Part shown: positions 19,099 to 27,882 of the stretch, piece by piece | Layout: each line of letters begins with the position of its first letter | Position numbering within the stretch: position 1 is the first letter of the stretch | Source: Nitrosomonas sp. PY1 | GTDB lineage: Bacteria; Pseudomonadota; Gammaproteobacteria; Burkholderiales; Nitrosomonadaceae | Direction of reading: 5' to 3' | NCBI RefSeq assembly: GCF_022836435.1 | Contig: NZ_BQXC01000001.1 | Coordinates: 202,612 to 266,611 of the forward strand | DNA: 64,000 nt | The notes under the pieces: generated by a model | What the model saw: the letters and a program-made list of their open reading frames with translations, nothing else | Database searches by the model: none | Told to the model about the DNA's origin: nothing | Program-made: the position numbers and the translations under genes

Positions 19099-19495
19099 GC
19101 CCTAGATTATAGCCGAGATACTAAAGAAGTCGCTACGTTTACGCTTAAAATTACTGATAATTTGTAAAAAGAGGCAAAAATTGTAAGTAATCCGAGAATA
19201 ACACTAAGAATCCCTTTCATATCGCCTTTTAAACTAGGCCTGAGCACGGGCAGAATCTCTCCCGTCGTGCTTGTTGTCGTTTTGCGACAGTTTTTGATGG
19301 AAACTTTGTTTATTCACTTGCAATGCACTGAGCTTTTGTGCAGAATGATAATTAGCTTGGCTTGCTTTTGTATCATTCTCCCGACGTAAGTGCTGGTATT
19401 TTTTGCATTGGCATTAGGAAGATTAGAGACCAAAGTGAATGACTTGCAAGTGGTTTGCTTATTTCGTTTCTTAATTTATATTGAGGGGGATCTTC
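19099..19495. promoter_or_regulatory. Long divergent intergenic/leader region of the S-layer-like gene
   Basis: A 397-nt non-coding region between the Wzm gene (minus) and the RTX/S-layer-like gene (plus). It contains several hairpin-forming stretches on the plus strand. AGCACG pairs with CGTGCT around 19242-19270. TGTCG/CGACA around 19277-19290 is followed by five Ts and could act as an attenuator. A 9-bp inverted repeat lies at 19342-19379. A weak TTGCAA-N17-CAGAAT promoter-like pair occurs near 19320. A strong ribosome binding site (GAGGGGGA, 19483-19490) precedes ATG 19496. A long structured leader would fit a highly expressed surface protein; no promoter is certain. Confidence 0.4.
19342..19379. 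repeat. Inverted repeat upstream of S-layer-like gene
   Basis: AGAATGATA at 19342-19350 and its exact reverse complement TATCATTCT at 19371-19379 are separated by 20 nt. It could be a regulator-binding dyad or the stem of a leader hairpin. There is no T-run after it, so it is not an intrinsic terminator. Confidence 0.4.
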
Positions 19496-21799
19496 ATGGC
19501 AACTATAACTCCAGAACAACGTAGTGAAATTTTAAAAGTTGTTGTAGGCTTATTTAATGCAGCACCAGGCGGTATCTATATGGATGACTTGGCAGCTGCT
19601 GTCGAAGGGGGAATGAGCATTCCAGAATTGGCTGACAATACAGCTGCCAATCCTATTTTTACTAATGGACCGCTGGCCGGAAAAGTCACGGTTAACGATC
19701 AAGTTGGTTTGCTGATGAGTAACTTTGGGTTGATGGCAAACAACGACCCAGCAAGCGCGGGTTTTCAAGCTGCTGAGTTTTTCAAATCAAACCTGGAAGC
19801 AGGTGTTGGTTTTGGGGCAATAGTAACCGCAGCCGCGGCTTACCTGAGTTCTGACACAGTTCCTGCGGCGTTTCAAACGACCAAAAATCTGTTTTTGAAT
19901 AAAGTAGCGGTAGCGGAAGATTATTCTTTGCAAAGCAATGCCACGGACCTCAATACTTTACAAAATGCACTAAGTCAGGTTAAAGGTGACCATCTTTATA
20001 CGGCTGTTGAAGCGCAGCAAATAGCGAATAATGCCAGTGCAACTAGTTTTGCGTTGACCGACGGCAATGATATTGTCCAAGGCACGGCTGCCAACGATAT
20101 CATATTTGGTGACCCGTCGTCGAATCCAGCTACCATGACTGCAGGAGATATAATCGACGGTGGTTCTGGCTATAATATATTAAAAGTACTTGGAACTTTA
20201 AGTGGGGCAGGCGATTTACCAGGAACCATAACCGGTGTTCAGGAATTCCAAATAGCACAGATGGCTAACGCTGACCTTAATCTCGAGGCTTATACGAAAG
20301 CAGCGACAGGATTGACCAGGGTTGTGATTTCGGATGCTTCATTGTTGGATGGTAAAACTATTACGACGACTGCCGGACAATCGTTGAGTTTGGCTACAGC
20401 TGGTGGTTTAGAGACGGCTGGTCTAGTGACTTGGGCAGGTTCGGCCACCGATACCAGTTTGAATCTGACGCTCAATGGCTATCAAGGTGTTACATCAGTG
20501 CCAGAAAGTCTGGAAGTCACAGGCGCTAAAGCGACTAGTTTAAATATTGAGTCAGCAGGAACGTCGAATATGGTTGATGACTTAATCTTGGATACGCTAA
20601 TCAAAACCTTGACCATTAGCGGAGGCCAGGATTTTGAGGTGGCTAATGATGTAACGGGTACGGCTCTCGAAACGATCAATGCAGCGGCGGCTACGGGCAG
20701 TGTCGATATTTCTGTTACAGCAGCGAAAAACGCTGCATTCGCGTTTACCGGCGGCGCTGGTGACGATAGTCTAACCTTTGCTGCAGGACGTCTTGGTGAT
20801 TTGACCTCAGGTTCGCAATTGAATGGTGGTGAAGGAAATGACGCACTTATTCTTTCTGAAACCGCAGCATTAACTCCTGCGCAGATTGCTACAATAAATG
20901 CAACCCAAGGGTTCGAAACTCTTGGTTTTGCAGCAAGTGGTTCTGGTGCGGATATTTCTACAATCACTAATACCGGTATTACAGGATTTAAAGTTGTTAA
21001 TGGAGCTGCAACGACGTTTACCAATGCATTGAATACATCTGAGTTTATTATCGATAATTCTGCGGGTGCTGGTACGATTGCGATCGGTAATAAAGTGGGA
21101 AATGATACTACTAACGTCACTATTGATTCTGGCGCTGCAACAACTCCACAAACAGTAGTCGCTTTGAATTTTACTGGAATCACCAAAGTGAATTTGACTT
21201 CGAGTGGAAGTGCAGGAAATACGATTACTACTTTTGGTAATGTCGAGAACTCCACGATAACGGTGGATGGTAACGCGGATTTGACCTTTGGACTAGCAGT
21301 CGCCACTACTACCGGTAGTAAAATCGATGCGAGCGCTCTAACGGGTGTTTTGGATGTAACAGGTAGCGCTAAAAATGACATTATAATCGGTGGCAGTGGT
21401 GACGACATTATTAATGGAGATGATGGCTCTGATACACTGACAGGTGGAGCAGGTAATGATGAGTTCGATGTCAGTGGTGTTACACTTGCTGCAAATGTTT
21501 TCACAACTATCGCAGATTTTACCAGCGGTGATAGTATATTTTTCACAGCTGCCACAGGAACTCCTACCGAGATTAATTTAGCGTCCGCAACAAGTGAAGC
21601 TGATGCTTTAAACCTACTTGCGGCTGGTGGTGCTGGAAATTCCGTTACCTGGGGTGATTATGGTGGAAATACTTATGTCGTAAATAATGCCGGTGCGGGT
21701 GCTACATTTGATGCAGCGGCGGATCAACTTGTGAAGTTGACGGGAACAGTAGATCTATCGGCTGCAACAATCACAGCAAATGAGTTGGTTCTGGGTTAA
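19496..21799 (+). CDS. RTX/S-layer-like secreted protein
   Basis: A 767-residue protein with no cysteine, few Lys/Arg/Met and very high Ala/Gly/Thr/Asn content, as in secreted RTX and S-layer proteins. Residues 1-200 are helical. The long middle part is repetitive beta-strand sequence. Calcium-binding glycine/aspartate motifs occur near 417-445 (GGAGDDSL, GGEGNDAL) and 631-655 (GGSGDDIING, GGAGNDEF). The C-terminus ends NELVLG: acidic, three hydrophobics, Gly. No N-terminal signal peptide is seen, consistent with type I secretion. I chose ATG 19496 because a strong ribosome binding site GAGGGGGA lies 5 nt upstream; a TTG at 19481 overlaps that site. The neighbouring PrtD-type exporter is the likely route. 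S-layer function is inferred. Confidence 0.82.
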   Translation: MATITPEQRSEILKVVVGLFNAAPGGIYMDDLAAAVEGGMSIPELADNTAANPIFTNGPLAGKVTVNDQVGLLMSNFGLMANNDPASAGFQAAEFFKSNLEAGVGFGAIVTAAAAYLSSDTVPAAFQTTKNLFLNKVAVAEDYSLQSNATDLNTLQNALSQVKGDHLYTAVEAQQIANNASATSFALTDGNDIVQGTAANDIIFGDPSSNPATMTAGDIIDGGSGYNILKVLGTLSGAGDLPGTITGVQEFQIAQMANADLNLEAYTKAATGLTRVVISDASLLDGKTITTTAGQSLSLATAGGLETAGLVTWAGSATDTSLNLTLNGYQGVTSVPESLEVTGAKATSLNIESAGTSNMVDDLILDTLIKTLTISGGQDFEVANDVTGTALETINAAAATGSVDISVTAAKNAAFAFTGGAGDDSLTFAAGRLGDLTSGSQLNGGEGNDALILSETAALTPAQIATINATQGFETLGFAASGSGADISTITNTGITGFKVVNGAATTFTNALNTSEFIIDNSAGAGTIAIGNKVGNDTTNVTIDSGAATTPQTVVALNFTGITKVNLTSSGSAGNTITTFGNVENSTITVDGNADLTFGLAVATTTGSKIDASALTGVLDVTGSAKNDIIIGGSGDDIINGDDGSDTLTGGAGNDEFDVSGVTLAANVFTTIADFTSGDSIFFTAATGTPTEINLASATSEADALNLLAAGGAGNSVTWGDYGGNTYVVNNAGAGATFDAAADQLVKLTGTVDLSAATITANELVLG

Positions 21800-21843
21800 A
21801 AGATGGTAAAAAGATAATTTTGCTGTAGTAATAATCAAATAAA

Positions 21844-21880
21844 AACTCACGCTTGTATTATACAAGCGTGAGTTTTTTCA
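21844..21880. terminator. Bidirectional intrinsic terminator
   Basis: A perfect 14-bp stem, arms AACTCACGCTTGTA (21844-21857) and TACAAGCGTGAGTT (21861-21874), with a 3-nt loop. Ts follow on the plus strand and a matching A-run precedes it, giving Ts on the minus strand. It lies between the convergent S-layer-like gene and pyrF and can end both transcripts. Confidence 0.9.
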
Positions 21881-21897
21881 TTAAAAAATAAAAAGCC

Positions 21898-22599
21898 TTA
21901 AGAAGTTATTCTTAACATAGATTGCTGTATTTGATAAAGTGCGTGCCGTGGATTCTCAGCGAGCGTAATCGGCCGACCAACTACCAGATAATCAGAGCCA
22001 TTTTGAATCGCTTGTTGCGGTGTTGTAATTCTTTCTTGATCGTCGGTTCTTGTATTATCCGGTAAACGAATTCCTGGCGTTACTAAGCAAAAATTTTTAC
22101 CAAGTTCTTTACGCAGTGAAGGAGCTTCCTGTGCGGAGCAAACGACGCCATCCAATCCGCAGTCTTGCGTCAAATGAGCGAGCTTCAATACGAGTTGTTG
22201 CGGTGTATCGGAAAAACCAATTTCGTGCAAATCAAATTCGTTCATGCTAGTCAGTACAGTCACCGCAATTAACCGAGTGGAATGCGCTGGAACAGCTTCT
22301 CGTGCAGCAATTAGCATTTTTTTTCCGCCCGATGCGTGCACGTTGATCATCCAAACGCCGAGATTGCAAGCGACCTTACAGGCTTTCGCAACAGTGGCAG
22401 GAATATCGTGAAACTTTAAATCCAGGAAAATCTCGTATCCATCGCGAATCAATTTTTCGATGATCGAAGGGCCTGCTGCAGTAAATAATTCCTTGCCGAC
22501 TTTTAACCGGCATAATTGCGGAGATAATTTCTTCGATAGGCTTAGGGCGCTTTCCGCATGATCGAAATCTAATGCGACGATAATACGAGGTTCGTTCAC
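21898..22599 (-). CDS. pyrF: Orotidine 5'-phosphate decarboxylase
   Basis: Catalyses the last step of UMP synthesis (OMP to UMP). The 233-residue TIM barrel shows IVALDFD at the N-terminus, the catalytic FLDLKFHDIPATV (Asp-x-Lys-xx-Asp type), GLDGVVCSAQE and the phosphate-binding LVVGRPIT. Length is typical of the type 1 enzyme. Start ATG at 22599. It lies 35 nt downstream of lapA, at the end of the aroA-cmk-rpsA-ihfB-lapA minus-strand run. Confidence 0.96.
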   Translation of the reverse strand: MNEPRIIVALDFDHAESALSLSKKLSPQLCRLKVGKELFTAAGPSIIEKLIRDGYEIFLDLKFHDIPATVAKACKVACNLGVWMINVHASGGKKMLIAAREAVPAHSTRLIAVTVLTSMNEFDLHEIGFSDTPQQLVLKLAHLTQDCGLDGVVCSAQEAPSLRKELGKNFCLVTPGIRLPDNTRTDDQERITTPQQAIQNGSDYLVVGRPITLAENPRHALYQIQQSMLRITS

Positions 22600-22634
22600 A
22601 TCAAGAGCTTAATGATAAGATAAACAATAAGGAG

Positions 22635-22844
22635 CTATTTCTCTGAGCGGAAACGGCAGTACGTAAATATGATGGTGATAAAAATACCTAGTGCGAAAAA
22701 AGCTAACATGACAGCACTCAAGGGGAGTTCAATCGATTGGTTCAAGTAATATTGTAGTACCACAGGCTGAGAATTTTGCGAAGCAAAAACAGCCAATATT
22801 GCAAAAACAGAAATTCGTAGAAACCATATAATCATTTTCATCAT
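22635..22844 (-). CDS. lapA: LapA family (DUF1049) inner-membrane protein
   Basis: A 69-residue protein with two membrane helices and the family motif ASQNSQPVVLQYYLN between them, followed by ELPLSAVMLAFFALGIF. LapA works with LapB in control of lipopolysaccharide assembly in enterobacteria. It is shorter than E. coli LapA (about 100 residues), lacking most of the C-terminal coiled tail, which is common in betaproteobacteria. The usual neighbour lapB does not follow; pyrF does. Confidence 0.87.
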   Translation of the reverse strand: MMKMIIWFLRISVFAILAVFASQNSQPVVLQYYLNQSIELPLSAVMLAFFALGIFITIIFTYCRFRSEK

Positions 22845-23002
22845 AATGAGATTTATCCATTAATGTAGTTAATTGTACTCATGCTTTTATGACTTATTTT
22901 TATATGATTTTCAACGTAACCGTTGATCGATCAAATCAATCTGCATAAACATCCGCCATTGAGTCAATCTAGCTAAAATAAGTCTTATAAGGAGGAGACT
23001 GG

Positions 23003-23293
23003 TTATTTTTTTTCCTTGTAGTCGACTCGCTCGCGCATTTCCTTTCCAGCTTTAAAATGAGGCACGTATTTTTCAGGTACTTTCACTTTATCACCGGACT
23101 TCGGATTCCGCCCGACGCGGGGCGGGCGGTAATTTAAATCAAAGCTGCCAAATCCACGAATTTCAATGCGCTGCCCTTTAGCTAGGCTTTTGGACATGGC
23201 ATCAATAATCGTTTTAACGGAAAGCTCTGCATCTTTTGCGACTAATTGCGGAAAACGGGCAGCAAGACGCGCAATTAATTCAGATTTCGTCAT
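23003..23293 (-). CDS. ihfB: Integration host factor subunit beta
   Basis: DNA-bending HU/IHF family protein of 96 residues. It starts [17 protein letters not shown], contains the GFGSF beta turn and the DNA-intercalating arm [12 protein letters not shown], and ends [11 protein letters not shown], all typical of IhfB rather than HU. It follows rpsA by 11 nt, the standard proteobacterial order, so it is probably co-transcribed with rpsA. Confidence 0.96.
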   Translation of the reverse strand: MTKSELIARLAARFPQLVAKDAELSVKTIIDAMSKSLAKGQRIEIRGFGSFDLNYRPPRVGRNPKSGDKVKVPEKYVPHFKAGKEMRERVDYKEKK

Positions 23294-23304
23294 GAATTTT
23301 TTCC

Positions 23305-25020
23305 TTATTGTTCGGTATTTTTGCTGTCCATCTTAGCTTTGAGTAATGCACCTAAGCTTGTGGTTCCAGCATTTGTAGGTGCTGTTTTAATTTTCTGTAA
23401 AGCGCTGGTTTCATCCGATTTGTCCTTGGCTTTGATGGAAAGATTAATTGTACGGTTCTTGCGATCAATGTTGATGATCATGGTTTCAACCTTGTCGCCT
23501 TCTTTCAGGTGCGTGCGAATATCTTCAACGCGATCACGAGTAACCTCTGAGGCACGCAAGTAACCATCGACGTCATTATTCAATGCAATGACTGCGCCCT
23601 TGGCATCAATTGATTTTACCGTGCCGCTGATGATGCTATTTTTATCATATTGTGTGACAAAGGCGGTAAATGGATCGCCTTCCATTTGTTTGATGCCAAG
23701 GGAAATGCGCTCACGTTCAACGTCGATCGATAAGATGATCGCTTCAACCTCATCGCCTTTTTTGTAGTTTAAAACAGCTTCTTCACCCGACTGATTCCAG
23801 GAAAGATCGGACAAATGCACTAGCCCATCAATGTTGCCGGGAAGTCCAATGAAAACTCCAAAATCAGTAATAGATTTGATCTGACCGCTAACCTTGTCGC
23901 CTTTTTCATGTTTGGAAGAAAATTCTTCCCAAGGATTAACTTGGCATTGTTTCATTCCTAGTGAAATACGTCTGCGTTCTTCGTCAATTTCCAGAATCAT
24001 GATTTCGACTTCATCGCCTAATTGAACAATTTTAGACGGATAAACATTCTTGTTGGTCCAATCCATTTCAGATACATGCACCAGTCCTTCAATGCCTTGT
24101 TCTATTTCGATGAATGCACCGTAATCAGTCAGATTGGTTACTTTGCCAAATAAACGAGTATGCGCAGGATAGCGACGTGATAAACCTACCCATGGATCTT
24201 CGCTCAGTTGCTTCATGCCTAAAGAAACGCGATTTTTTTCTTGATCGAATTTAAGCACTTTTGCAGTCACTTCATCGCCGATATTGACAACTTCGGATGG
24301 ATGTTTGACGCGGCGCCATGCCAGGTCGGTGATGTGTAACAATCCGTCTATGCCGCCTAGATCAACGAAAGCTCCATAATCGGTAATGTTTTTGATGACG
24401 CCTTGAACAACAGCACCTTCTTGCAAGCTCGATAATAACGACTCGCGATCGGCGCCTTGGGTAGCTTCCAGCACAGCGCGGCGTGAAACAACAACATTGT
24501 TGCGCTTACGATCGAGCTTGATGACTTTAAACTCCATCTCCTTGTTTTCATAAGGCGTGGTATCTTTAACGGGGCGAATGTCGACCAAAGAGCCTGGCAG
24601 AAATGCACGGATACCATTAATCATGGCAGTGAGGCCACCTTTGACTTTACCATTGACCATGCCAGTGACAATTTTACCGCTTTCCATTGCTTCTTCGAGA
24701 TCGTGCCAAGCCGTAAGGCGTTTCGCTTTATCACGGGACAAGCGAGTTTCCCCAAATCCATCTTCCAACGATTCAATGGCAACACTAATAAAGTCGCCCG
24801 GTTTTACTTCAATTTCACCGCGATCGTTTTTGAATTCTTCGACAGGAATAAAGCTTTCCGATTTGAGGCCCGCATTGACTACTACAATGTTATAGTCAAC
24901 GCGAACGACTTCGGCCGTAATAACTTCACCTATACGCATTTCCTGACGGGAAAGGCTTTCTTCAAAGAGTGCGGCAAAATTTTCTGAGGATGTGGGAGAG
25001 GAGGAGGAAACTGTAGTCAT
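23305..25020 (-). CDS. rpsA: 30S ribosomal protein S1
   Basis: A 571-residue protein with six S1 OB-fold RNA-binding repeats. Repeated elements are easily seen: [35 protein letters not shown] and [19 protein letters not shown]1 unfolds mRNA and delivers it to the 30S subunit. Length and repeat number match the proteobacterial protein. Start ATG 25020. A 147-nt spacer separates it from cmk; it may carry its own promoter, as elsewhere, although no strong box was identified. Confidence 0.97.
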   Translation of the reverse strand: MTTVSSSSPTSSENFAALFEESLSRQEMRIGEVITAEVVRVDYNIVVVNAGLKSESFIPVEEFKNDRGEIEVKPGDFISVAIESLEDGFGETRLSRDKAKRLTAWHDLEEAMESGKIVTGMVNGKVKGGLTAMINGIRAFLPGSLVDIRPVKDTTPYENKEMEFKVIKLDRKRNNVVVSRRAVLEATQGADRESLLSSLQEGAVVQGVIKNITDYGAFVDLGGIDGLLHITDLAWRRVKHPSEVVNIGDEVTAKVLKFDQEKNRVSLGMKQLSEDPWVGLSRRYPAHTRLFGKVTNLTDYGAFIEIEQGIEGLVHVSEMDWTNKNVYPSKIVQLGDEVEIMILEIDEERRRISLGMKQCQVNPWEEFSSKHEKGDKVSGQIKSITDFGVFIGLPGNIDGLVHLSDLSWNQSGEEAVLNYKKGDEVEAIILSIDVERERISLGIKQMEGDPFTAFVTQYDKNSIISGTVKSIDAKGAVIALNNDVDGYLRASEVTRDRVEDIRTHLKEGDKVETMIINIDRKNRTINLSIKAKDKSDETSALQKIKTAPTNAGTTSLGALLKAKMDSKNTEQ

Positions 25021-25167
25021 TATTAAAAATACCCGATTGTTTTCCCTGCAGCAAAATTCGCCAGACAGGTTAAGTGAGTTAATAAAACTTGAATTGAAAT
25101 TGTCATTTTCTAATCAAGTGCGAAAATTGAAAATATACCATGCCATACCCAAGTATGATCTTTAATT

Positions 25168-25824
25168 CTAAATCTCATTATACCAAGATAGGATAGTGTT
25201 CTGTGCTTCAGATATTGTCAGCGACGAAGTATCGAGTAATTTTGCATCGATTCCTTGCTTCAGAGGTGCAATACTGCGATTGCTGTCACGCTCATCACGC
25301 GCCTTGAGATCTTGCAACAGGAGGGCGATATTAGCATCGATTCCTTTCTCCATCAACTGCTTATGACGTCTTTGTGCACGTATTTCAGCGCTGGCTGTGA
25401 GAAAAACTTTTAATCTGGCATTCGGGAAAATGATTGAACCCATATCGCGTCCATCGGCCACCAATCCAGGTGGTTGGAAAAATTTTCGCTGACGCTCTGT
25501 GAGGGCTTTCCGAACTTGTGGATAAGCCGATATTTGTGAAGCCAAAATACCGCACTGTTCGGTGCGAATTTCATGCGTAGCAATTTTGCCATCGAGGTAA
25601 ATTTCTTGATTCTGGAATACAATGTCTAGATGCGCAGCAATGGCGGCGAGTTGATCATGATCAGTGCTATCAACGTGCAGTTGCGTTGCTTTTAGTGCGA
25701 CGAGCCGATACAAAGCACCGCTATCTAAATAGTGAAATCCAAGCGTTTTTGCGACTAATTGAGCTACGGCCCCTTTGCCGGATGCGGAAGGTCCATCGAT
25801 AGCGATCACAGGAATTTGAGACAT
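25168..25824 (-). CDS. cmk: Cytidylate kinase
   Basis: Phosphorylates CMP/dCMP to the diphosphate. The 218-residue P-loop kinase shows IAIDGPSASGKGAVAQ at the N-terminus, YLDSGALYRLVAL, LVADGRDMGSIIFP and the lid sequence RRHKQLMEKG with ARDERDSNR. Standard family length. It begins 23 nt after aroA in the usual aroA-cmk-rpsA order. Confidence 0.96.
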   Translation of the reverse strand: MSQIPVIAIDGPSASGKGAVAQLVAKTLGFHYLDSGALYRLVALKATQLHVDSTDHDQLAAIAAHLDIVFQNQEIYLDGKIATHEIRTEQCGILASQISAYPQVRKALTERQRKFFQPPGLVADGRDMGSIIFPNARLKVFLTASAEIRAQRRHKQLMEKGIDANIALLLQDLKARDERDSNRSIAPLKQGIDAKLLDTSSLTISEAQNTILSWYNEI

Positions 25825-25847
25825 AGAGTAATGGGTGTGCGGTAGGG

Positions 25848-27164
25848 TTAACGTGAATGAATGATTTTTTTAAGTACCTGGAAATAATCCGGGAATGTTT
25901 TTTTGACGCAATCTGGATCATTGATCCGGATGGAAGTGCCCAAGCTGGCTAAGGAAAAGCACATAGCCATACGATGATCGTCGTAAGTGTCGATGGATGC
26001 ATTCGGTGATAATCTATCGCGTGGTGGAGTAATGCGCAGATAGCTTGCGCCTTCCTCAATAATTGCACCGAGTTTGCGTAATTCACAAGACATTGCCGCG
26101 AGCCGATCGGTTTCTTTGAGGCGCCAACTGGCGATGTTGCGCAGTATGGTTGAACCTTCGGCAAATAGAGCGCAAATTGCTAGCGTCATGGCTGCATCGG
26201 GAATATGATTACAATCCAAATCAATTGCGCGCAATGGTTTCTTATCGGTTTTTTGGGCTGGATTGCTGGCTTCAATCCAATTTTCGCCCATGGTAATCGT
26301 TGCTCCCATCATTTCAAGGGCTGTGGTAAAGTGGATGTCGCCTTGAGCGCTAGTGCGTCCAACGCCATTAACTCGAACGGGACCGCATCCAATGGCGCCT
26401 GCTGCGAGAAAATAAGAGGCGGATGATGCATCGCCTTCAACGGTGATTGATCCTGGTGAACGATAAGTTTGCATTGCAGGTATCCTGAAGAATTGCCAAT
26501 CGTTGTTCTCGACTTGTACGCCGAAGTGTCGTAGCTGTGCAATCGTGAGATTGATGTAGGGTTTAGAAATGAGTTCACCGGAAACGTGGATAATTGATTC
26601 TCGTCGGGTGAGTGGGAGCGCCATTAACAAGCCTGTCAGAAACTGACTGGAAACATTCCCTTTTACCGTGACTTCATTTTTGCTCTGGTTCGTGCGTGAG
26701 CTAAAAGGCTCAATTTGTAGTGGTGGGAACCCAGCATTACCCAGATAAGATAGTTTTGCGCCTAGCTGACGTAGCGCGTCCACAAGATCTGCAATGGGGC
26801 GCTCATGCATTCGGGGAACACCAGATAATTGATAATGTCCATTCATGAGGGAAAGTACGGCAACCAATGGACGGACGGCAGTGCCAGCGTTTCCGAGAAA
26901 TAATTTTGCCGAGCTAATGGGAAATTTTCCAGCCTGTCCAACCACATAGTAATCGTTGTGGTCCATTTGCTTAATTGAAATACCTAGTTGTCTTAGTGCT
27001 TCTAACATTCGCGCAGTGTCGTCGGATGCTAATAGATCGTGAATATGTGTTTTTCCGTCTGATAATGCGGATAGCAGCAGAATACGGTTAGAAATACTCT
27101 TGGAGCCTGGTAACTGAACGTTCCCATGGGCGCATTGAGCAAACGGAAGATCAAGCCACTTCAT
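25848..27164 (-). CDS. aroA: 3-phosphoshikimate 1-carboxyvinyltransferase (EPSP synthase)
   Basis: Sixth step of the shikimate pathway (438 residues). It shows [17 protein letters not shown], the phosphoenolpyruvate-binding [13 protein letters not shown], the catalytic region [13 protein letters not shown] and [11 protein letters not shown] with [12 protein letters not shown], the hallmark active-site segments of the class I enzyme (GNAGTA). First gene of the minus-strand aroA-cmk-rpsA-ihfB-lapA-pyrF set, divergent from the secretion locus. Confidence 0.97.
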   Translation of the reverse strand: MKWLDLPFAQCAHGNVQLPGSKSISNRILLLSALSDGKTHIHDLLASDDTARMLEALRQLGISIKQMDHNDYYVVGQAGKFPISSAKLFLGNAGTAVRPLVAVLSLMNGHYQLSGVPRMHERPIADLVDALRQLGAKLSYLGNAGFPPLQIEPFSSRTNQSKNEVTVKGNVSSQFLTGLLMALPLTRRESIIHVSGELISKPYINLTIAQLRHFGVQVENNDWQFFRIPAMQTYRSPGSITVEGDASSASYFLAAGAIGCGPVRVNGVGRTSAQGDIHFTTALEMMGATITMGENWIEASNPAQKTDKKPLRAIDLDCNHIPDAAMTLAICALFAEGSTILRNIASWRLKETDRLAAMSCELRKLGAIIEEGASYLRITPPRDRLSPNASIDTYDDHRMAMCFSLASLGTSIRINDPDCVKKTFPDYFQVLKKIIHSR

Positions 27165-27331
27165 GACAATGGAAGAGTAAAAATGATTAATGATATCTTA
27201 TATACCCTGATTGAAGGCAGTTTTTGAATTGCTAAGAAATTTTTGATGCTGAATTAAAAATAACGTGAGTTTATTCACTCAGAAAAATATTTTTATCTAT
27301 TAAAATAAAGTATTAGTCTTGAATATGGGTC

Positions 27332-27360
27332 TTGACCCTACTATATAAGGCACTTACTAT
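27332..27360 (+). promoter_or_regulatory. Predicted sigma-70 promoter of the secretion locus, with overlapping palindrome
   Basis: TTGACC (27332-27337) and TACTAT (27355-27360) are separated by exactly 17 nt. The palindrome GGGTC-TT-GACCC (27327-27338 region) overlaps the -35 box and could be an operator. The expected transcript start lies about 70 nt before the gspG ATG. No other good promoter was seen in the 27165-27435 spacer. Confidence 0.5.
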
Positions 27361-27435
27361 GTACATATTTAGGTTATGGGTTTGGTTTTTTTAAAAGTAC
27401 AATAAATAGTGCTAGTTTTTAAATTGAGGATAAAT

Positions 27436-27870
27436 ATGTTACGTTTGAAAAGGCAACGCATCACTGCAACTAAAAATGGATTCACTTTGTTGGAATTGCT
27501 GGTTGTAATGGTTATTATAGGGTTATTGGCGGCTTATGTTGGGCCTAAGTATTTTTCTCAAGTCGGTAAGTCAGAAATCAAAATGGCTCAGGCGCAAATC
27601 GATGCGCTCGAAAAAGCCTTGCATCAATATCGCCTGGATGTGGGTGCTTATCCAGCAACCGAACAGGGATTGGCTGCGTTGATTAATCGTCCGAGTAATG
27701 AGTCAAGATGGCAGGGCCCGTATCTTTCTAAGATGCCGCCTTCTGACCCCTGGGGTCGTCCGTATATCTATAAATATCCAGGGGAACGTGCGGAATTTGA
27801 TTTGTTATCCTTTGGCAAAGATGGTCAGCCGGGGGGAGAAGGTGAAGCAGCCGATATTAAGAATTGGTAG
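27436..27870 (+). CDS. gspG: Type II secretion major pseudopilin GspG
   Basis: A 144-residue major pseudopilin. The prepilin-peptidase site and hydrophobic helix are seen as G-FTLLELLVVMVIIGLL with Glu at +5. The C-terminal globular part carries the GspG Ca-site signature region: DPWGRPYIYKYPG followed by FDLLSFGKDGQPGGEGEAADIKNW. I chose ATG 27436 because GAGGA lies 5 nt upstream and the short basic leader is typical; a GTG nine codons earlier is less likely. First gene of an eleven-gene operon. Confidence 0.95.
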   Translation: MLRLKRQRITATKNGFTLLELLVVMVIIGLLAAYVGPKYFSQVGKSEIKMAQAQIDALEKALHQYRLDVGAYPATEQGLAALINRPSNESRWQGPYLSKMPPSDPWGRPYIYKYPGERAEFDLLSFGKDGQPGGEGEAADIKNW

Positions 27871-27882
27871 ATTGTTACAGTA

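Noticed and set aside
20482..21555. A 357-codon open frame on the minus strand inside the S-layer-like gene
   Set aside because: Its product is a low-complexity Val/Ala/Ser/Pro sequence, as expected for the mirror of a Gly/Ala/Thr-rich gene. It has no domain and its neighbour on the plus strand is clearly real.
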